Below are positions 1-8,131 of a stretch of 64,000 nt of DNA, piece by piece (the first letter of the stretch is position 1; each line of letters begins with the position of its first letter). This DNA comes from CAYJAY01 sp964370715 (GTDB lineage Bacteria; Bacillota; Clostridia; Oscillospirales; Ruminococcaceae), in assembly GCA_964370715.1 (NCBI GenBank), contig CAYJKJ010000004.1, positions 62,001 to 126,000 of the forward strand, written 5' to 3'. Position numbers and translations under genes: made by a program. The notes under the pieces were generated by a model, which was not told where the DNA came from, did not search any database, and saw only the letters and a program-made list of their open reading frames with translations.

Positions 1-495
1 TTAGTTAAAAATGTGGGAATATCTGTTTATACTGTTCAAGAAGCAATCGACTCTATTAACAGCAAATGCATAGATGTTATTCAAATACCGGCAAGTATAT
101 TTGATACTAGAATGAAAAAAGCCGGTGTTTTTGAACTGGCATTTGCAAATAATGTAAAAGTAGATATAAGAAGTATATTTTTACAAGGACTTGTTTTGCG
201 TGATTCAAAAATGGTGCCAGATTATTTATATAAAGCGAGACCTTTATTGAATAAATTTGAAAATTTTTGCAAAAAAAATAATATATCAAAATTCAATCTA
301 GCAGTTGAATATATAAAAACTTTAGAAAATGTGAACAATGTAATTGTAGGTTGTGATAATAAAGAGCAATTAAAGCAACTTATTTGCGCATTTGATACCA
401 ATCATTGTTTTAATCCGTTAGATTTTTTGGAGTTGAGCGAAGTTTTTGATGATATAGATGAAGAAATTCTAATGCCTAACAAGTGGGTAAAATGA
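1..495 (+). CDS. Aldo/keto reductase family protein, C-terminal part
   Basis: The frame is open from the first base of the window, so the N-terminus lies outside; about 165 residues are visible. The fragment has the C-terminal half of an aldo/keto reductase TIM barrel: a strand ending in IQIPASIFD, a GLVLRD segment where the family often has an 'RSxFLQG' strand, and a late 'NNVIVGCDNKEQL' segment typical of the cofactor-binding end. It ends 19 nt before the SDR gene and is cotranscribed with the nonulosonate genes. The likely role is reduction of a sugar intermediate. The substrate cannot be read from this fragment. Confidence 0.75.
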   Translation, partial: LVKNVGISVYTVQEAIDSINSKCIDVIQIPASIFDTRMKKAGVFELAFANNVKVDIRSIFLQGLVLRDSKMVPDYLYKARPLLNKFENFCKKNNISKFNLAVEYIKTLENVNNVIVGCDNKEQLKQLICAFDTNHCFNPLDFLELSEVFDDIDEEILMPNKWVK

Positions 496-514
496 TATAA
501 TTAGGAGTAGAGCT

Positions 515-1246
515 GTGCTAAATAATAAAGTTGTAATTGTAACAGGCGGTAGCAAGGGCCTAGGTTATGAAATTGTGAAATTGTTTTTACATAATGGTGC
601 TAAGGTTGCGTTTACTTATCGTAGTGAGAACGACGATATACTAAAACTTTGTAAAGAATTTGATGGTAACATTTATGGCATTAAAGCCGATGCTTCAGAT
701 TATGAGAAGGCTTTAGAAGTTGTTGATTTGGTTATAAAGAAATTTGGAAAAGTAGATATACTGGTTAACAATGCGGCTTCAGCAATTCATCAATCCATCA
801 TCGATAGTGATTTTGATTCTTTTGAGTATACAATAAAGAATACACTATATCCTGTATATAATTATAGTAAAGCGATAAGTTCACATTTTATAGATAACTG
901 CGCTGGAAAGATTATAAATATTGGATCTATTAATGGAATGCGAGGGAGAGAAGGTAGTTCTGCTTACTGTGCAGCAAAAGCTGGTATTGAGGGATTTACA
1001 AAAACACTTGCAAAAGAATTAGGTCGATTTAATGTGTGTTGCAATGTTATTGCACCAGGTTTTATTGATACAAAGTCGCAAAAATCTACATCTGCTTTAA
1101 TAAAAAAATTGGTTTATGATGAGTGTGCAATTAAGCATTTATCGACACCAGAAGAAGTAAGTGAATTAGTAATATTTTTAGCGAGTGATAAAGCAAATTG
1201 CATCACTGGTACTGTTATAAAAATCGATAATGGACAATATGTTTAA
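515..1246 (+). CDS. Short-chain dehydrogenase/reductase (FabG-like SDR)
   Basis: This is a 243-residue classical SDR. It has the Rossmann glycine motif TGGSKGLG near residue 10, the NNAAS motif near residue 87, a serine strand (NIGSING), and the catalytic Y-x3-K in SAYCAAK near residue 150. The PG motif after the active site and the C-terminal ITGTVIKIDNGQYV are also family-typical. It starts at GTG with a GGAG ribosome site 8 nt upstream. Position between an aldo/keto reductase and a cytidylyltransferase suggests a NAD(P)-dependent step on a nucleotide or nonulosonate sugar rather than fatty-acid synthesis. The exact substrate is unknown. Confidence 0.88.
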   Translation: MLNNKVVIVTGGSKGLGYEIVKLFLHNGAKVAFTYRSENDDILKLCKEFDGNIYGIKADASDYEKALEVVDLVIKKFGKVDILVNNAASAIHQSIIDSDFDSFEYTIKNTLYPVYNYSKAISSHFIDNCAGKIINIGSINGMRGREGSSAYCAAKAGIEGFTKTLAKELGRFNVCCNVIAPGFIDTKSQKSTSALIKKLVYDECAIKHLSTPEEVSELVIFLASDKANCITGTVIKIDNGQYV

Positions 1247-1258
1247 CAGGAGCAAAAC

Positions 1259-1990
1259 ATGAATAAGATTGTAGCAATTATTCAAGCACGAATGAACTCG
1301 CAACGATTACCGGGAAAAGTCATGCTTGATTTATGTGGAGAAACAGTTTTAGGGAGAATTTATAGAAGTGCTAAGTGTGCTAAGCTGTTGGATCAAGTAG
1401 TTATAGCAACTACAGAAAATATTGAAGATGATGTGATTGTGGACTTTTGTTTAGATTTGAATTTTAATTTTTTTAGAGGTAGTGAAACCAATGTGCTTGA
1501 GCGCTACTATTTTGCTGCAAAAAAAGCAGATGCTGATATTGTCTTGAGGTTAACAGGAGATAATCCACTGATAGATTCTGGAATTATTGATGAAACTATA
1601 GAATATTTTGGCAAAAACAATGGTGATTATTTAAAGTACAGAGATGGTTTTCCCATAGGGACGCATATTGAAATTTTTACTTTTAAAGCATTAGAGCGTG
1701 CATATGAAATTGCAAAAACAAAGGCTGAACTTGAACATGTAACATATGTAATGTATAGCAACCCTGAGAAGTTTAGAGTTATTGAAGCTCCAATTAGTTT
1801 AAATAATTCTGAACAGTATAGATTAACGATAGATTCACTGAGCGATTACGTGTTTGTTAGAAAGATTGTTGATTTATTAGCAAAGGAACAAAAGAGTATA
1901 AATATGAAGGAAATTCTTCAACTGTTAGATAAACATAATTACTTAACTGACATAAATAGAGGAATTAAGCAAAAAGCAATTACGGATTAA
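1259..1990 (+). CDS. SpsF-like cytidylyltransferase (probable CMP-nonulosonate synthase)
   Basis: The protein has 243 residues and opens with IIQARMNSQRLPGKVM, the nucleotide-binding loop of the SpsF/NeuA cytidylyltransferase superfamily. LTGDNPLID near residue 100 is the metal-binding segment. The SpsF subgroup is known from spore-coat and surface polysaccharide clusters. Lying directly upstream of the PseI-type synthase, it probably activates the finished nonulosonic acid with CTP, the PseF step. That role rests on context. A GGAG site precedes the ATG, and the gap to the next gene is 10 nt. Confidence 0.82.
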   Translation: MNKIVAIIQARMNSQRLPGKVMLDLCGETVLGRIYRSAKCAKLLDQVVIATTENIEDDVIVDFCLDLNFNFFRGSETNVLERYYFAAKKADADIVLRLTGDNPLIDSGIIDETIEYFGKNNGDYLKYRDGFPIGTHIEIFTFKALERAYEIAKTKAELEHVTYVMYSNPEKFRVIEAPISLNNSEQYRLTIDSLSDYVFVRKIVDLLAKEQKSINMKEILQLLDKHNYLTDINRGIKQKAITD

Positions 1991-2000
1991 AGGAAAGATA

Positions 2001-3038
2001 ATGAAACTGGAATTATTAAACAAATTAAATAATTATACATACATCATCGCAGAGATGAGCGCAAACCATGCCGGAAAGCTTGAAAATGCACTTGAGATTG
2101 TTCGACTTGCGGCAAAAGCGGGGGCGGACTGCGTTAAGATTCAAACATACACAGCGGACACAATGACCATTGATTGCGACAAAGACGACTTTATTATAAA
2201 GGGTGGACTTTGGGATGGCTATAAACTTTATGACCTTTATAAAGAAGCGCATACACCTTGGGAATGGCATAAGGCTATTAAAGAGGAATGTGAAAAAAAT
2301 GAGGTGGATTTTCTTTCAACCCCGTTCGACAAAACTGCGGTTGATTTTTTGGAGGATTTAGGGGTAGGGTTTTATAAAATAGCCTCGTTTGAACTTGTTG
2401 ATATACCGCTTATTGAATACACGGCAAGCAAGGGAAAACCGATGATTATTTCTTGTGGAATGGGAAGCATAGAAGAGATACAAGATGCTGTTGATGCTTG
2501 TATACGAGTTGGAAATAATCAGATTTCTCTCTTGAAATGTTGTAGCGAATACCCGGCGAAACATGAAGATATGAAACTTGCGAATATAAAAGATATGCAA
2601 GAGCGATTTAAAGGTTGCGCAATTGGGTTTTCCGATCATAGTATGGGTAGCGTTGCTCCGATAATAGCAGTTTCTTTGGGAGCGACTATAATCGAAAAAC
2701 ATATCTGCATATCAAGGGATATAAAAAACCCAGACAGCGATTTTTCGATGGAAATAGGTGAGTTTGCAAAGATGGTTCAAGACGTTAGAGATACATCAAA
2801 AATTATAGGTGAAGTCAGCTATGAGTTAACCGAGGGCGAAAAAAAGTCAACGGTTTTTAGACGCAGTATATATGCGGTTAAAGACATAAAAAAAGGCGAG
2901 AAGTTTACTGAGGAGAATATTAGGGTTATAAGGCCATCACTCGGATTAGCCCCCAAATTTTTAAAAAATTTATTACTAAAACGAGCCAACAAAGATATTG
3001 AGTTTGCAAGTTTAATTTCGATGGATAATTTAGTATGA
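2001..3038 (+). CDS. pseI: Pseudaminic acid synthase-type NeuB family protein
   Basis: The 345-residue protein has the NeuB TIM barrel followed by a C-terminal SAF (antifreeze-like) domain from about residue 285. AEMSANHAGKLENAL at the N-terminus, KIQTYTADTMTIDC, LWDGYKLYDLYKEAHTPWEWH and STPFDKTAVDFLE closely follow PseI rather than sialic-acid NeuB or LegI. PseI condenses 6-deoxy-AltdiNAc with phosphoenolpyruvate to give pseudaminic acid. Its last codons overlap the next gene by 4 nt (ATGA), so it is translationally coupled to the acetyltransferase. The GC content rises slightly compared with its upstream neighbours. Confidence 0.92.
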   Translation: MKLELLNKLNNYTYIIAEMSANHAGKLENALEIVRLAAKAGADCVKIQTYTADTMTIDCDKDDFIIKGGLWDGYKLYDLYKEAHTPWEWHKAIKEECEKNEVDFLSTPFDKTAVDFLEDLGVGFYKIASFELVDIPLIEYTASKGKPMIISCGMGSIEEIQDAVDACIRVGNNQISLLKCCSEYPAKHEDMKLANIKDMQERFKGCAIGFSDHSMGSVAPIIAVSLGATIIEKHICISRDIKNPDSDFSMEIGEFAKMVQDVRDTSKIIGEVSYELTEGEKKSTVFRRSIYAVKDIKKGEKFTEENIRVIRPSLGLAPKFLKNLLLKRANKDIEFASLISMDNLV

Positions 3039-3532
3039 AAAAATCATTTGGTTTTAATTGCAATGAATATACCATAAAATCTATCACCTTAGATGATGCT
3101 GATGTAATTGTAAAATGGCGTAGTGACCCAGAAATAATAAAATATTTTTACAATTCGACACCGTTAACTAAAGAAAAACATTTACACTGGTATAATAATT
3201 TTTACTTAAATGATGAAACCCAATATCATTTTATGGTATTCAAAGACAATTACCCCATTGGGTTTTTAATGATTACAGATTTAAATTTGATAGAATTAAG
3301 TTGCGAAATAGGATATACTTTAGCAGAAAAATCATTAAGAGGCAAAAATGTGATGGGAGATATTACAATATCTTTGATCGATTTTGCGAAAGCTCAGTGG
3401 GGTATCACACATTTTTTTGCTGGAATGAATAAGGATAACTTAAGTTCCGTTAAATTTATTGAAAAATTAGGTTTCTCGAGTACGAATATAAAAAATGAGA
3501 AATATATATACTATGAAAAGATTCTGAAATAG
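3035..3532 (+). CDS. pseH: PseH-like GNAT N-acetyltransferase
   Basis: The 165-residue protein is a single GNAT domain. It begins with the YTIKSITLDDADVIVKWRSDPEI segment shared with PseH and RimJ-like acetyltransferases, has the central IGYTLAEKSLRGKNVMGD acetyl-CoA loop, and ends with the NLSSVKFIEKLGF motif. PseH acetylates the 4-amino group of UDP-4-amino-4,6-dideoxy-L-AltNAc. Placement between PseI and PseG supports this, although the PIG-L and formyltransferase genes beside it leave open a different acyl pattern on the sugar. It overlaps pseI by 4 nt. Confidence 0.82.
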   Translation: MKKSFGFNCNEYTIKSITLDDADVIVKWRSDPEIIKYFYNSTPLTKEKHLHWYNNFYLNDETQYHFMVFKDNYPIGFLMITDLNLIELSCEIGYTLAEKSLRGKNVMGDITISLIDFAKAQWGITHFFAGMNKDNLSSVKFIEKLGFSSTNIKNEKYIYYEKILK

Positions 3533-3535
3533 GAG

Positions 3536-4234
3536 TTGACAATTATTAAAACAATAGTGATTGCTACAGTAAAAAAATGGAATGTAGACGAGTGCAATAG
3601 ATTTTCTGATAAAAATCAAAATTTGAATGTAGTACTTATTGAAAAAAAAGAAGATTTGACATACGAGTTTTTAAAAAAAACAGATACAAGATATGTTTTT
3701 TTCCCACATTGGTCTTGGATTATTCCTAAAGAAATATATAAAAATTTTGAATGTATAGTTTTTCATTGTACTGATTTACCATTTGGCAGGGGTGGATCTC
3801 CTTTGCAAAATTTAATCAGCAGAGGTATTTACGATACTAAAATTAGTGCATTAAAAGTATGTAAAGGTTTAGATGAGGGTGATATTTATTTGAAATATCC
3901 TTTGGATATTTCAAAAGGAAGTGCGGAAGACATATTTAAAAATATGTCTAATATTATTTTTGAAAAACTTATTCCTAAAATATTAAATGAACAGTTGGTG
4001 CCCATTCCTCAAAAAGGAGCAGTGACAACGTTCGAGAGACGAAAGCCGATCGACTCTGCGTTGCCAAAAAATTTAACTGAAAGACAGATATATGATTTTA
4101 TTAGGATGTTAGATGGCGAAGGCTATCCAAAGGCATATATAAAGCACGGAAAGTATATGATGAATTTTTCCGATGCTACGTTTGAAAATGGGAAAATTTG
4201 CGCTAAAATGGAAATGGAGATTTTAGATGAATAA
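3536..4234 (+). CDS. Formyltransferase-like protein (sugar N-formyltransferase)
   Basis: The 232-residue protein resembles the N10-formyl-tetrahydrofolate-dependent formyltransferase fold. The motif FHCTDLPFGRGGSPLQNLI near residue 77 corresponds to the SLLPxxRGxxP folate loop, and GLDEGDIYLK to the conserved D-x-G-x3 segment of ArnA and Fmt relatives. It is shorter than Fmt and lacks an obvious tRNA-binding domain, so a sugar-amine substrate is likely. The start is unclear: TTG at 3536 abuts an AGGAG with no spacer, and GTG at 3557 or a rare ATT at 3542 are alternatives. The gene overlaps the PIG-L gene by 8 nt. Confidence 0.78.
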   Translation: MTIIKTIVIATVKKWNVDECNRFSDKNQNLNVVLIEKKEDLTYEFLKKTDTRYVFFPHWSWIIPKEIYKNFECIVFHCTDLPFGRGGSPLQNLISRGIYDTKISALKVCKGLDEGDIYLKYPLDISKGSAEDIFKNMSNIIFEKLIPKILNEQLVPIPQKGAVTTFERRKPIDSALPKNLTERQIYDFIRMLDGEGYPKAYIKHGKYMMNFSDATFENGKICAKMEMEILDE

Positions 4235-4898
4235 AATTTTAGTAGTAGCGGCACACCCAGATGATGAAATTTTAGGTCAAGGCGCAACTATAAGGCGATT
4301 TGTTGAAGAAGGCAAAGAAGTTAGAGCCATTATTTTAGGGACAGGTTTAACATCTCGTAGAGATACAGAGGAAAGTGAATTATCTTTTCTTAAAGAATGT
4401 GCAAAAAAAAGTGCAGATATAATTGGGTATAAGTCAATCGACTTCTTTGACTTCCCGGACAATAAGTTTGATAGCATACCGTTACTTGATATAATAAAAT
4501 GTATAAATGTGTGCATTAAAAAGTATTCGATTGATACGATATTTACTCATCATTATGGTGATTTGAATATAGATCATCAAAAAACCTTTGAAGCAACCAT
4601 TACTGCTGCACGCCCATTTAACGGTTGTGATGTTAGTGAAATATATGCTTTTGAGACATTGTCATCAACAGAATGGAATTTTAAATATGGTGATAATACG
4701 TTTAAACCTAATTTTTTTGTGGATGTTTGTAATACAATTAAGTATAAGTTGAAAGCTATGGAGTGCTATGTTTCTGAGGGCGGCGAATTTCCGCATCCAA
4801 GAAGCATAAAAGCAATTGAGGTTAGTGCTTTGCGTTGGGGCAGTTGTTGCGATAGGAAATATGCAGAGGCTTTTGAATTAATAAGAAAGATAAGCTGA
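4227..4898 (+). CDS. PIG-L family deacetylase
   Basis: The 223-residue protein has the zinc-binding motif AHPDDE at residues 9-14, the LGTG strand, and a later H-H-x-D-x-N-x-D-H segment (THHYGDLNIDHQ near residue 110). These are the hallmarks of LmbE/PIG-L de-N-acetylases, which remove acetyl groups from amino sugars. It overlaps the formyltransferase gene and lies 2 nt before pseG. The pairing suggests deacetylation followed by N-formylation of the nonulosonate or its precursor. That coupling is an inference from neighbourhood. Confidence 0.88.
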   Translation: MNKILVVAAHPDDEILGQGATIRRFVEEGKEVRAIILGTGLTSRRDTEESELSFLKECAKKSADIIGYKSIDFFDFPDNKFDSIPLLDIIKCINVCIKKYSIDTIFTHHYGDLNIDHQKTFEATITAARPFNGCDVSEIYAFETLSSTEWNFKYGDNTFKPNFFVDVCNTIKYKLKAMECYVSEGGEFPHPRSIKAIEVSALRWGSCCDRKYAEAFELIRKIS

Positions 4899-4900
4899 AC

Positions 4901-5902
4901 ATGAAAAAAATAATCTTTCGAGTTGATGCCAACAGTCATATAGCTACAGGACACGTTATGCGTTGTATTTCATATGCGAATTTTTTCAGAAAAAACAACG
5001 TGGAATGTGTTTTTGTTGTAGCAGATGACGAGATGAACCATATAATAAAAAAACACAGGTTTGAAGTTATTACCTTAAAAAGCGATTATGCAAACATGGA
5101 ACAAGAAACAGATAAGTTTATTAATATTATAAAACAGGTATCACCGGCGCTTGTAATAATAGATAGCTACTTTGTAACCGAGAACTACTTAAAAGCTGTT
5201 ACAAAGGTTGCAAAAACTTTATATATTGATGACCTTAATATGTTTGATTATCCCGTAGATTATTTATTAAACTACAGCATTTATGCTGAGGATATTCCAT
5301 ATAACAAGACAAATAAAAAATGTTTCCTTGGGACGGGATTTGTAGCTTTAAGAGAAGAATTTTTGCAAGCTAAACCTATTAAGATTAATAAAGATATTAA
5401 GAACATTTTTATTACAACAGGTGGGGCAGATAACTATAGTTTTTGCAAAAAATTTATTTTAAATGAAATAGAAAACAACAATATAAATTCGTTTTCATAT
5501 CATTTAATTGTTGGTAGTTTTTTTAAAGAGCAAGATAAAGAGGAGTTGCGTAAACTTGCAAAAGAAAATGAGAATATATTTGTTTATGAAAATGTTTCTA
5601 ATATGCAAAGCATAATGTCGAAATGCGATGTTGCAATTTCCGCAGGAGGAAGTACACTGTATGAACTTGCATATCTTGGTATACCAACAATTGCGATTAT
5701 AACGGCAGAAAACCAACAAGGTAATGTTGAGACATTTATTAAAAAAAATATAATGTTATACGGTGGAGAAACCCCTAAACAATATCTGGCTTTTATAAAA
5801 AAAGAGCTTAAAGAAATGAGTTTTGAAAAAAGAGCTAAACTTCATGTCCAGTGCTTGAGGTTGTTTGACAAGGATAAAAAGAAGGTTTTTCTAGGAATAT
5901 AA
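4901..5902 (+). CDS. pseG: UDP-2,4-diacetamido-2,4,6-trideoxy-L-altropyranose hydrolase type (PseG)
   Basis: The 333-residue protein has the PseG signature RVDANSHIATGHVMRC at residues 6-21, with the catalytic His in the GHVMR loop. A GT-B-like second half carries the AISAGGSTLYELAYLGIP nucleotide-sugar-binding motif. PseG removes UDP from the sugar before condensation by PseI. PseB and PseC are not in the window; they would be expected just upstream. A 40-nt spacer separates it from the next gene, which ends the tightly overlapping run. Confidence 0.9.
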   Translation: MKKIIFRVDANSHIATGHVMRCISYANFFRKNNVECVFVVADDEMNHIIKKHRFEVITLKSDYANMEQETDKFINIIKQVSPALVIIDSYFVTENYLKAVTKVAKTLYIDDLNMFDYPVDYLLNYSIYAEDIPYNKTNKKCFLGTGFVALREEFLQAKPIKINKDIKNIFITTGGADNYSFCKKFILNEIENNNINSFSYHLIVGSFFKEQDKEELRKLAKENENIFVYENVSNMQSIMSKCDVAISAGGSTLYELAYLGIPTIAIITAENQQGNVETFIKKNIMLYGGETPKQYLAFIKKELKEMSFEKRAKLHVQCLRLFDKDKKKVFLGI

Positions 5903-5942
5903 GTGAATTGTTTTGAATCTGACTTTTATGTAAGGTGATTTA

Positions 5943-7328
5943 ATGATCAGAAAAAATCAAAGATTTTTGAATATTTTGAATGTGCTAACTGATTATATTG
6001 CTGTTAATGCAGCTTATCTGCTTTCGGTTTTTTTGTGGCTAATTAACAGAGACAGCTTTGGAAATATTGCACAAAACATCTCGTTAGTATTTGTGTATAG
6101 CGTGCTTTGTGTTGTGGTAAATAAGATTTTCAACCTATATGATTCTTACCGCTTTAAAAGTATAATTTCAGAAATTAGCGAAATAGTTAAATCGACAAGT
6201 ATTTCGATCTTGCTTTTTGGACTTATGCTATACTTTTTTAGGCTCGAAGATTTTTCTCGTGGAGTTCTTGGATTTTGTTTTTTGTTTACGATTGTTTTGA
6301 TTGTGCTAAAAAGAATTCTTTTGAGGATGGTGTTGCGAAAATACCGAAAATTAGGGTTTAATCAAAAAAAAGTTGTTGTAATTGGTTCGGGAGATCTTGC
6401 CCAAAGATATGTTGAGGGCATTAATAAAAATTTGCAGTTTGGACTTTCGATTATTGGATATGTGAGCGATACTAGCAATGATCGTGTTGGAAATAATTTG
6501 GGGAAAATATCGGAACTTGACACAGTTTTGCAGAATACAAACATTGATGAAGTCGTCGTAGCTTTTGAAGCTAGTGAAACAAATTTGATAAATGAGACGA
6601 TTAATTTATGTGAAAAACATGGTTTGAAAGTTTACATAATTCCGATATATAACGACTATATTCCGACAGCACCGGCTATTGATACGATAGGTGATATCAA
6701 GCTAATTAATATGCGTACAACTCCGCTTGACAGCGATTTTTGCGCAATGCAAAAAAGGCTGTTTGACATTGTGGTGTCGCTATTGCTGATAATATTGACT
6801 TCGCCTATTATGGCTGTTGCTGCAATTGGAACAAGGTTTTCAAGCAAAGGCCCAATTATCTTTAGGCAAGAGCGAGTTGGAAGAAACAAAAAGATATTCA
6901 CGATGTATAAATTTCGCAGTATGCGCATAACCGGCACCGAAAAGACAGGCTGGAGCACAAACAATGACAACAGAAAAACGGCTTTTGGAAGTTTCATTAG
7001 GAAAACAAGCATCGATGAACTTCCGCAGTTTTTTAATGTGATTAAAGGGGATATGTCGCTAGTTGGCCCTCGACCCGAAGTGCCGTTTCATGTTGAGCAC
7101 TTTAAGGAGGAAATACCTCTTTATATGGTTAAACATCAAGTTAGGCCCGGCATTACAGGTTGGGCACAGATACACGGTCTTCGAGGGGATACTAGCATAA
7201 TTGATAGAGTAAAGCATGATATTTGGTATATTGAAAACTGGAGTTTGTTTTTGGATATAAAGATTGTGTTTTTGACGATCTTTAAGATTGTTAATCGAGA
7301 GAAGATGGCGAAAAATAGAAGGGTATAG
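5943..7328 (+). CDS. Polyprenyl-phosphate hexose-1-phosphate transferase (WcaJ/WbaP type)
   Basis: The 461-residue protein has several N-terminal membrane helices (to about residue 120), a Rossmann-like middle domain with VVVIGSGDLAQRYVEG, and a C-terminal bacterial sugar transferase domain. The latter shows KRLFDIVVS, FRQERVGRNKKIFTMYKFRSM, DELPQFFNVIKGDMSLVGPRPE and RPGITGWAQ, the catalytic hallmarks. The family starts glycan assembly by moving a sugar phosphate onto undecaprenyl phosphate at the inner face of the membrane. A second, shorter initiating transferase occurs at 41035, so two glycan pathways may coexist. Confidence 0.92.
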   Translation: MIRKNQRFLNILNVLTDYIAVNAAYLLSVFLWLINRDSFGNIAQNISLVFVYSVLCVVVNKIFNLYDSYRFKSIISEISEIVKSTSISILLFGLMLYFFRLEDFSRGVLGFCFLFTIVLIVLKRILLRMVLRKYRKLGFNQKKVVVIGSGDLAQRYVEGINKNLQFGLSIIGYVSDTSNDRVGNNLGKISELDTVLQNTNIDEVVVAFEASETNLINETINLCEKHGLKVYIIPIYNDYIPTAPAIDTIGDIKLINMRTTPLDSDFCAMQKRLFDIVVSLLLIILTSPIMAVAAIGTRFSSKGPIIFRQERVGRNKKIFTMYKFRSMRITGTEKTGWSTNNDNRKTAFGSFIRKTSIDELPQFFNVIKGDMSLVGPRPEVPFHVEHFKEEIPLYMVKHQVRPGITGWAQIHGLRGDTSIIDRVKHDIWYIENWSLFLDIKIVFLTIFKIVNREKMAKNRRV

Positions 7329-7333
7329 ATAGA

Positions 7334-8086
7334 ATGCGCGATTTAGTTAGTATTATAATGCCGGCATATAATAGTTCTCCGTGGATCGAGGAGGCTATTA
7401 GTTCAGTCAAAAATCAAACATATGAAAATTGGGAACTGTTAATCTGTGATGATTGTTCGACTGATAATACGGTTGAAATTGTCAAAAAGATGCGGCAAGT
7501 AGACGAAAGAATTATTCTGACGCAAAACAAGGTGAATAGTGGAACAGGAATTTCAAGCAATAATTCGTTGAATTTGGCTAAAGGAAGGTATATAGCTTTT
7601 TTAGCATCAGATGATTTATGGGTATATAACAAATTGGAACTACAGTTGAATTATATGCAACAAAACGATATTTCAATGTGTTACACAAGTTATGATATTG
7701 TTAACGAACATGGGGAGTATCGAAAAACTATTCATATACCTACAAAAGCGACATATGATTCATTTTTAAAAGCGCCAATTACCTGTGGACATTCTTTGAT
7801 TTTAGATAGTGAAAAAATACCAAAAGAACTAATGTATATGCCTGATCTAAGGCGTGGTCAAGATGCTGCAACTTGGTTGAAAATTTTAAAAACAGGTGTA
7901 ACTGCGCATGGCCTTGATATATCTTTAGCTAAATACAGAAGACGTGAAGGATCGGTTTCAAGCAATAAATTTAAAGCGCTAAAAAGAACTTGGTATCTTT
8001 ACAGAAAAGTTGAAAAATTACCGTTGCTTTATTCTGCTCGCTGTTTTGTGTCTTACGTGTGGAATGCATTGAAAAAATATTCATAG
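7334..8086 (+). CDS. Family 2 glycosyltransferase
   Basis: The 250-residue GT-A enzyme opens with VSIIMPAYNSSPWIEEAI and has ICDDCSTDNT and the ASDD metal-binding motif near residue 96. It is family 2 with an inverting fold, and the donor cannot be assigned. Only 5 nt separate it from the initiating transferase, so it probably adds an early sugar to the lipid-linked unit. Confidence 0.9.
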   Translation: MRDLVSIIMPAYNSSPWIEEAISSVKNQTYENWELLICDDCSTDNTVEIVKKMRQVDERIILTQNKVNSGTGISSNNSLNLAKGRYIAFLASDDLWVYNKLELQLNYMQQNDISMCYTSYDIVNEHGEYRKTIHIPTKATYDSFLKAPITCGHSLILDSEKIPKELMYMPDLRRGQDAATWLKILKTGVTAHGLDISLAKYRRREGSVSSNKFKALKRTWYLYRKVEKLPLLYSARCFVSYVWNALKKYS

Positions 8087-8131
8087 CAGTTCGCTGTTAT
8101 TATACCTTTAGTCGTTAATTAAGGAGTTTTT

